Assembly (NCBI GenBank): GCA_002245135.1
Contig: NGBS01000008.1
Location: 62,001 to 126,000, forward strand
Direction: 5' to 3'
Length of the DNA: 64,000 nucleotides
Source of the DNA: Proteromonas lacertae
Taxonomy: Eukaryota > Sar > Bigyra > Opalinata > Proteromonadidae
The position numbers and the translations under genes are program-made. Positions 58,142 to 64,000 of this stretch are shown here, piece after piece. Each line of letters starts with the position of its first letter. The first letter of the stretch is position 1. The notes below the pieces were generated by a model. That model saw only the letters and a list, made by a program, of their open reading frames with translations. It was not told the DNA's origin and did not search any database.

Positions 58142-59331
58142 TTAATCACCTAACCATTCATGATTAAGAATATCACTGGAATCTATTCTTCTTTCAAATG
58201 GTCTTACTACTAACATCTTACTTAACAGATCTTTAACACTATCAGACAAAAATGTATGTATTCTATCTTCACTAAACAACAAATCAAATCTATTACTCAC
58301 TAACAATTGAAAATTTGGGTCAATGTCTATTGGATATTGATACAACACTTTACCAGTTAATAACATATACAAAATAATACCACAGGACCAAATATCAGCT
58401 TTAATTCCATCAAAATCTTGTAGAGCATATATTTCAGGTGCAACATAATACTTCTTACCAGATATACACATATCACATATATTTATCCCTTCATACCTCT
58501 TACATAATCCAAAATCAATAATTGTCACATTTTTGTTGTTATCTATGAGTATATTCTCTAGTGACAAATCTAAATGGCATATATTCTTAATGCTATGAAG
58601 AAAATTAACACCAATCACTATTTGTTTAAATATTACTTTCGCAATTACTTCATCATATTTTCTATGTGGATTTATCATAGGGTTTGTCAAAGCTTGATAT
58701 AATTCAGTACCATTCCAATCAGTTATTACATACATATTATCATCATCCAATAGGATATCAATTAATTTGGATATATGATTCATAGAAGGATCTAGAATAT
58801 CTAAACTTGGGCAAGATAGTAAAGGATCATTATTTAAATATTGTAAAGTTAAAATATTCATTATTTCATCTTCCTGATGGAGTAATGGATGTTGTTGAGT
58901 TGTTTTGTTGATTATATCATTCACAACTGTTCTTTTGATTGAAACTAAATAATTTGTTCTAATGTATTGATTATATGAGTTTCGTTGGATGACTATTCCA
59001 CATAATACTTCTCCGTATATACACTATTAGAAAAATTATATCAAAAACAAAATATACTGAACTAACTCTTCTGAATAATTCATAAATAGATCCAGTTTGT
59101 GATATCAAACATAGTGACTCTCCAATACCATCAATATAAATATTTGAAATCTGAAAACTGTGAGATAATATTCCATATTCATTCCCATTTGCTCTTAATT
59201 GATGTGTAATTATCAATTTTCTATATTGAATCTATTCAATAAACAGATAAATATACAATCCTTTGATCCAATATCCTATTCTTGCAAATATCACTGCATA
59301 TGATGAAATTATCTCTGTTATAACTACTCAT
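58142..59331 (-). CDS. Ser/Thr protein kinase
   Basis: Three exons (59331-59257, 59231-59058, 59023-58142; introns 25 and 34 nt) give 376 residues. About 110 N-terminal residues of unknown nature (LCLISQTGSIYELFRRVSSC) lead into a kinase domain. LVSIKRT holds the ATP-binding Lys, and CHLDLSLENIL is the catalytic loop (HRD is HLD, with Asp and Asn kept). IIDFGLCKR, YYVAPEIYA, ADIWSCGIILYMLLTGKVLYQYP and RRIDSSDILNHEW follow. This pattern is of the CAMK/AMPK type (HEWL end), and all catalytic residues appear present. Its last codons overlap the right edge of the helicase duplication. Substrate is unknown. Confidence 0.9.
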
Positions 59332-59474
59332 TATAAAAATCTACCATTCTTTTGTCATTCAAAATTCAAAATGTATTTACATGTATTCTGACATTGACCA
59401 AGAATGTCAATTACATTAAAAAAAACGGTTATCGTTAAGATAATTTTATAAATTCATTTTTCTCTCTTGTCACA

Positions 59475-60172
59475 ATGCAGAACCAAGAATCAATATACCA
59501 ATGGATACCTAAGACTGTAGAAAAGCCAGTTAAGGAGAAATTGTTTCACTCACACCACAATCCAAATATAGCTCCAACAGGATCAACTTTATGGTATTTA
59601 TTTCATTAGTTTAATCAATTTATAGCACACATGGTACTACTAGACTTCCAGGAGCTGCTCTAGGCGATGAATTACATCAAGTAACGGTTCCAAGACATGT
59701 CCGACCAAAAGTACCAACACATAAAGAAATATCTGTCTGTGGGTTAAAAACTAATAAAAATTTCATCACCTCCAATGCTGTAGAAGTAATATTATCAAAA
59801 CCAAAGTCTTCACCACCACAAAAAGACTTTTTGAGAAAGAAAGATTATGGCAAAAAACCAGCATATTTAAATAAGGTACAAAACGAAATAGCTGAAGAAA
59901 CTAGAATAATAGAAGCAATGATGGCTCCAGAACCAACAGAAGAAGAAATTTTAGCTAGCAATGAATTAGACTCACTAGAAAGAGAAGAATTATTACGACA
60001 ATTAAAACAGAAATGGGATGATTTGAATCATCAATATCAACGAATTTCACATAACACAATGATTGATACTTTATTCAAACAACGTAGAAAGGAAGGATTA
60101 GAAAAGGAATTAGCACAAGTTGAAAGTGATATACAATTATTATCTGAAAAACGTCCTATTGTTATTGCATAA
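59475..60172 (+). CDS. ENKUR: enkurin, ciliary microtubule inner protein
   Basis: Two exons (59475-59593 and 59626-60172; intron 32 nt) give 221 residues. The C-terminal enkurin domain is well conserved: KKPAYLNKVQNEI, EREELLRQLKQKWDDLN, then DTLFKQRRKEGLEKEL and LLSEKRPIVIA. Enkurin binds inside the B-tubule of axonemal doublets and, in animals, also links TRPC channels to signalling proteins. The N-terminal half is basic and Pro-rich as in other members. It supports motile cilia together with IFT46. The gene faces away from the kinase gene across a 143-bp gap. Confidence 0.92.
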
Positions 60173-60289
60173 GAAATAAAAGAATACATATATTTAACTA
60201 CTTATTATTGTATAATGTTGTTTTTTATATTATTTTAAAAGATAAATATCAACAATAGATAAAAAGATAAAAGATATACTATGTATAGT

Positions 60290-60712
60290 TTATATATTAT
60301 CTAAATTATTCTTACCATCTTCATCTAGCTTTTGTGATGTTGTTTGAATATCACTTTGTATTTGTGTTTTTAATTCATTAATGTTTTCGAACTTCTTTTC
60401 ATCTCTAATAAATCCTAGCAGAGTTAGTTGAATCTCTTCACCATAAAAATCTTCGTCAAACTGTTCTAATAAATGACATTCTACAATTTTCTCTGAATTC
60501 ACACCAAAAGATGGATTCCAACCTATATTTGTAACAGATTTATATGTTTTATTTCTCAAAATTGCCCAACCATAATAAACTCCACAAGTTAAATCTTTAA
60601 TAACTTCTTTTGTTTCTGCAGTTGATAGATTCGCTGTAGGACAACCTAACAATTTACCCCCTCTTTTAAAACCATGCTCAACATGTCCAATTGTCTTTAT
60701 TGGGAATTTCAT
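60290..60712 (-). CDS. RFK: riboflavin kinase
   Basis: A 140-residue intronless gene encoding the monofunctional eukaryotic ATP:riboflavin 5'-phosphotransferase that makes FMN. Hallmarks are GHVEHGFKRGGKLLGCPTAN (with the PTAN ATP/Mg motif), CGVYYGWA, SVTNIGWNPSFG and ECHLLEQFDEDFYGEEI, whose Glu is the catalytic base. Length equals the human enzyme without its tail. It is one of the few intron-free short genes here. Its start codon is 36 bases from that of DENR on the other strand. Confidence 0.96.
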   Translation of the reverse strand: MKFPIKTIGHVEHGFKRGGKLLGCPTANLSTAETKEVIKDLTCGVYYGWAILRNKTYKSVTNIGWNPSFGVNSEKIVECHLLEQFDEDFYGEEIQLTLLGFIRDEKKFENINELKTQIQSDIQTTSQKLDEDGKNNLDNI

Positions 60713-60748
60713 TTCAATTTATTTTGATCAAACTTATCATCAAGCCGA
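60713..60748. promoter_or_regulatory. 36-bp bidirectional promoter of RFK and DENR
   Basis: The start codons of two divergent housekeeping genes lie 36 bases apart. The gap contains the palindrome TTTGATCAAA (60723-60732) and CAAGCCG (60741-60747), the same half site as in the PLPBP/RRP46 promoter. Core promoter and leaders must therefore be extremely short or overlap the coding sequence. Confidence 0.45.
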
Positions 60749-61349
60749 ATGACTGAAATTTTATATTGTGGAATTTGTGGACTACCTCCAGAGTATTGTG
60801 AGTTTGGACCTGATTTTAATAAATGTAAGCCATGGATTGCAGCAAACTGTCCTGAAATATACCCTGATCTAAAATTAGATGAAGTAACAGAACAATTGGC
60901 GGATAGTAATATTGAAGCTGAGCCAGCACCAGGTATTGTGACAATATTTTAATATTCTAAAATAGCAACTGCAAAGAAGGGTAAATCAAAAGAAGTTCTA
61001 CCAGAAGTTGTCGTATGTTCAGAACAAAGAGCTAAACGTAAATTTGTTACATCAATATATGGACTACAATTTTTCGGTATAAAATTCAAAGAATCACATT
61101 TTATAGACATTAAATTAAAAGATGCTGCTAAATTCTTTTCAAAAAAATGTTCAAGTGGTTGCACAGTATCAGAAGATGCATCTATGAAAAAGTATTTACA
61201 AATTCAAGGTGATTTAGTTGATGATTGTGTTGAATATATAAAGAAAGAATATAAAGTATGTATTATATTTTATATTGTAATAAAAATAGATTGCAGATGA
61301 TAAAATATTTACTCTTGATGAAAAGAAAAAGAAGATTCCTTATAATTAA
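60749..61349 (+). CDS. DENR: density-regulated protein DENR (SUI1 domain translation factor)
   Basis: Exons 60749-60932, 60966-61255 and 61290-61349 (introns 33 and 34 nt) give 177 residues. DENR pairs with MCT-1 to recycle 40S subunits and to allow reinitiation. The N-terminal zinc-like module has CGICGLPPEYCEFG and KCKPWIAANCPEIYP. The C-terminal SUI1 fold has AKRKFVTSIYGLQFFGI, LKDAAKFFSKKCSSGCTV and IQGDLVDDCVEYI, which corresponds to the eIF1-like tRNA-facing surface. The length and order match the animal and fungal proteins. Confidence 0.96.
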
Positions 61350-61434
61350 TTTGTTTCTTTAATATATTGAGAATATTTGTATATTTTGATGATTTTGAGA
61401 AATTGTATGTTTTATTTATATTCTCATTCTATTA

Positions 61435-61980
61435 ATGGGAGAGAAAAAGAGATTTTTGATCAAAAACATAACGGCTAGTGATTTGTTGTTTTTCATGTAT
61501 CCTCATGAGGATGGGACAATTCTTGATAGCAATCAGGAAATATTTAATCTAAAATACAGAATATATTATCTAGAAGATGAGCTAAAATCGCTAACACAAA
61601 ATCCGTATTTACTTGTTTTTCATATTATTAGAGGGATGCCAAATAAAGATATGGTAGATCAGATAGTTGAATTAAGAGCTAAAGTTGATCAACAAGAAGA
61701 AGAACTACAAAGTCGTAATACTCTGCTACTGAAAGCTAGAAATGCTATAGAAAATCTACAAGTATATTAAACATATTTAATTTTAATATATCAGACTGAA
61801 TTGGAATTTGTAAAAGCAGATAGTCAATCACTCACAAATGACAAAGATGGATTAGTTAATTCATTAAATGCACTTCAAAAATCATTGAAGACTACACAAT
61901 CAGAGAATAATAGTTTGTACGAACAAATTGATTTATTACAGAAGACATATAATGATTATGTGCAAAAGTATTATTTTAAT

Positions 61981-62011
<31 letters not shown>

Positions 62012-63999
62012 GTTGTTCTGATTTAGTGAATCGTAATCAAGTATTAGAAAAAGAAAATATGACTTTAGCAAATTCATTTTCAGCCTATCAAACAAGGATC
62101 AAAGATTTACAAAATCAAATTGATAAAATGAATATAGATCATAGTGCCAAAGACAGGGAAATTGAAGAGTTAAATGGTGAAATAGACAATATGAAGAAAT
62201 TACATAATGAATTGAATAAATCATACACAGACTTGTTACAAAAGAATACTTCATTATATGATGATAATCAAAGGTTAGTCTCCACAAATTCAGCTTTAAA
62301 TGTATATATATATATATAATAAATATTATTGTTTAATTAATTTATATTTTAGCAAGATAATTCTAAGTTAAATGCTGATAATGAATCATATAGAAATGCA
62401 ATAGAAGAGAAACAGCAAGAGTTGCAACAAACTCAATCAGAATTACAGCAAATAAAAACAGAGAAAGAAATATTAGAAAATGAATGTCAAAATGCAACAA
62501 TGACTAAATCACAATTATTAGCAGAGAATCAATCATTGAATGAGAAAGCAAGAAGTCAAAATGAAGAGATATTACAGTTACAAAGAGAGAATAGTAGTTT
62601 TAAAAGAAGTGCTGTAGAAAAGGATAATAAAATTGAAGATTTGGAGAAACAGCTGTCTAATTTGAATGATAATTATTCACAATTAAACCAAAAGTATATT
62701 ATTATTATTATTATTATTATTATAGTTGTAATGAATTAAGAGAATCAAATATGGAATTAACAGATACAAAAGATAAATTAGGTTTAACAAAAGCACAACT
62801 TGAGCAGAAATCCAATCAATTAGAAGATGATAATAAAACATTAGTCAAAACAGTATCAAGCCTACAAAAAGCTGTAAATTCAAGAGAAGAACAAAATCAA
62901 CAATTACAATCAGAAGTGAATAGTTTGAAAAACAATTGTGAAAATTTAGAGAATAAAGCAAATGATCTACAAGAAAAAACGCAAACATTAGAGAGTAATA
63001 ACCAAGAACTACAGAAACAATTAGATGAATTAAAAGCAGTATTAGATAATACACAACGAGAACATTCAATATTAAAGAGAGATTTTTCAGAAAAATCAAA
63101 AATAGAACAACAACTAACAAATGATTTGAATGAATTAGAACAGCAACAAATGGAATTAGATCAACAAAATAGTAACCTAAAAGAAGAAAATGCAAATTTA
63201 TTAGAAAATAATACAAATTTGAATAATAATCTTCAACAAATAGAAGAAGAAAGAAATGGATTATTATATGATAAACAACAGTTAGTTAAAACAGTTGGAG
63301 AATTACAAAATCAATTACAACAACAAATGAGAATATGTAAAGAACAACAAGCCAATTTAGAAGCATTAGCAAAAGAAAAATCAATGATGAATTCCAGTAT
63401 TATTGATCAAGTGAAAAAGACTCAAAAACTATTACAAAGAAGTGAATCTACAGTAAAAGAAGAGAAAATTAGGCAGAAAGAAACACAAAGGGCTATTTCT
63501 CTATTAACACCAGTATATATATATATATATTGATTGATTTATTATTGTTATTAGAAACAAAGTCCTCCTGGTGCTCAAAGATCTCCATCCACTCCAAGAA
63601 ATACATCTTCCTTAGAAAAAGAAGTAAAAGCAGTTGAAGAATTATTATCAAAATTAGAAACAATAGTTGGACAAACTAGTGATATGATTATGCAGTATTT
63701 AATTATTATTATTATTTTGATATAGAGTGAAAACATTGACAAATTATGAAGACAGTGAAGCATTTGCCAATATAAAGAACCAATTAACTAATTTATCACA
63801 AAATAATTACAATTTAGCAATTGAAATGCAAACAGCTTTGTTAGATTTAGAATCGGTGATGAGAAAATTGAAGAATAACAATGGAGATTTCCCAAGTGCA
63901 GGTTCAGATGGCAATATGGATTCACCTGTTAAAACTCCTTTAGCTAGAAGAAAATCAGTAATAGTGAATAATAGAAGAAGTAGTATGATGAGTCAGTAA
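61435..63999 (+). CDS. CM1 (centrosomin N-terminal motif) coiled-coil protein
   Basis: Eight exons (61435-61604, 61632-61761, 61795-61967, 62013-62301, 62353-62693, 62726-63512, 63555-63694, 63726-63999) give exactly 767 residues and end in TAA just inside the window. Near the N-terminus, NQEIFNLKYRIYYLEDEL fits the CM1 motif (N-F-x-L-K-x-R-I-Y-x-L-E-E) of centrosomin, CDK5RAP2 and Mto1, which docks gamma-tubulin ring complexes. The remaining 650 residues are nearly continuous heptad coiled coil rich in Gln, Asn, Glu and Lys. A Ser/Pro-rich tail with TPLARRKSVIV and RRSSMMSQ offers phosphorylation sites. The likely role is nucleating microtubules at basal bodies or another organising centre. 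The first intron (27 nt) splits the region just after CM1. Identity rests on one short motif plus the coiled coil. Confidence 0.72.
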
Positions 64000-64000
64000 T

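Larger units (their letters stand above)
54499..58194. repeat. direct duplication, copy B (3.7 kb; partner 46739-50428)
   Basis: Partner of the segment at 46739-50428. The kinase gene continues uninterrupted across the right edge here, so this is the ancestral context and copy A is derived. The intervening 4 kb holds only the EGF gene and is not duplicated. Confidence 0.85.

Noticed and set aside
46739-58194. Assembly artefact (one locus placed twice)
   Set aside because: The copies differ in introns, linkers and exon sequence and have different flanks, so they are two real loci, although local read mixing within the identical core cannot be excluded.
61435-61480. Protein-kinase or phosducin identity for the N-terminus of the last coiled-coil gene
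   Set aside because: No catalytic motifs; the CM1 reading fits better.
1-63999. Reassigned stop codons (ciliate-type code), suggested by tiny introns in AT-rich DNA
   Set aside because: Long conserved genes read through with no internal TAA, TAG or TGA, and all three end genes (TGA for TOR and IFT46, TAA for RFK and GPHR, TAG for the kinase-like gene at 36746).

Overview
The window is nuclear DNA of an AT-rich unicellular eukaryote with cilia or flagella. Genes sit on both strands, are tightly packed and are cut by very short spliceosomal introns: about 24-57 nt, usually starting GTAT and ending TAG. Families recover full length with the standard code, and TAA, TAG and TGA all serve as stops. 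IFT46 and enkurin show that axonemes are built, and a centrosomin-type CM1 protein fits a microtubule-organising centre. The clade cannot be fixed from this sequence. I recognised no virus-like element, transposon, rRNA or tRNA.

Layout. 1-5004: C-terminal half of TOR kinase. 5135-6805: Golgi-type glycosyltransferase-like protein. 7033-10676: an F-box protein with two C2H2 fingers, then IFT46. 10892-17106: a giant PA14/discoidin/Ig-like surface adhesin. 17296-20900: a decaying kinase plus leucine-rich-repeat locus. 20985-27148: a very long TPR protein. 27233-27964: a PAP2 phosphatase. 28221-32017: a K+ channel with a large secreted-type ectodomain. 32611-34305: Golgi pH regulator GPHR. 34446-39547: a second glycosyltransferase-like protein, two small spliced genes and a degenerate kinase-like protein. 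39547-43900: a WD40 protein fused to a multi-pass membrane domain. 43991-46651: PLPBP, exosome subunit RRP46 and an FkbM methyltransferase. 46739-58194: two copies of a FANCJ-like Fe-S helicase flanking a secreted EGF protein. 58142-63999: a Ser/Thr kinase, enkurin, riboflavin kinase, DENR and the CM1 coiled-coil protein.

The most notable signals are four. (1) A 3.7-kb direct duplication of the FANCJ-like helicase has blocks of near identity alternating with diverged blocks, as gene conversion would leave, plus a stray kinase 3' end marking its edge. (2) There are U12-like (AT-AC type) introns in both helicase copies and probably in GPHR. (3) Two membrane proteins have uncommon architectures: a K+ channel with a TSP3-bearing ectodomain and a WD40-polytopic fusion. 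(4) An LRR array has an intron at the same phase and place in successive repeats.

Reading frames were joined by hand through introns. For most genes the exon lengths sum to a whole number of codons, which supports the models. A few one-base frame breaks remain (near 11.8, 21.6, 39.65 and 53.97 kb), and could be sequence errors or real lesions.
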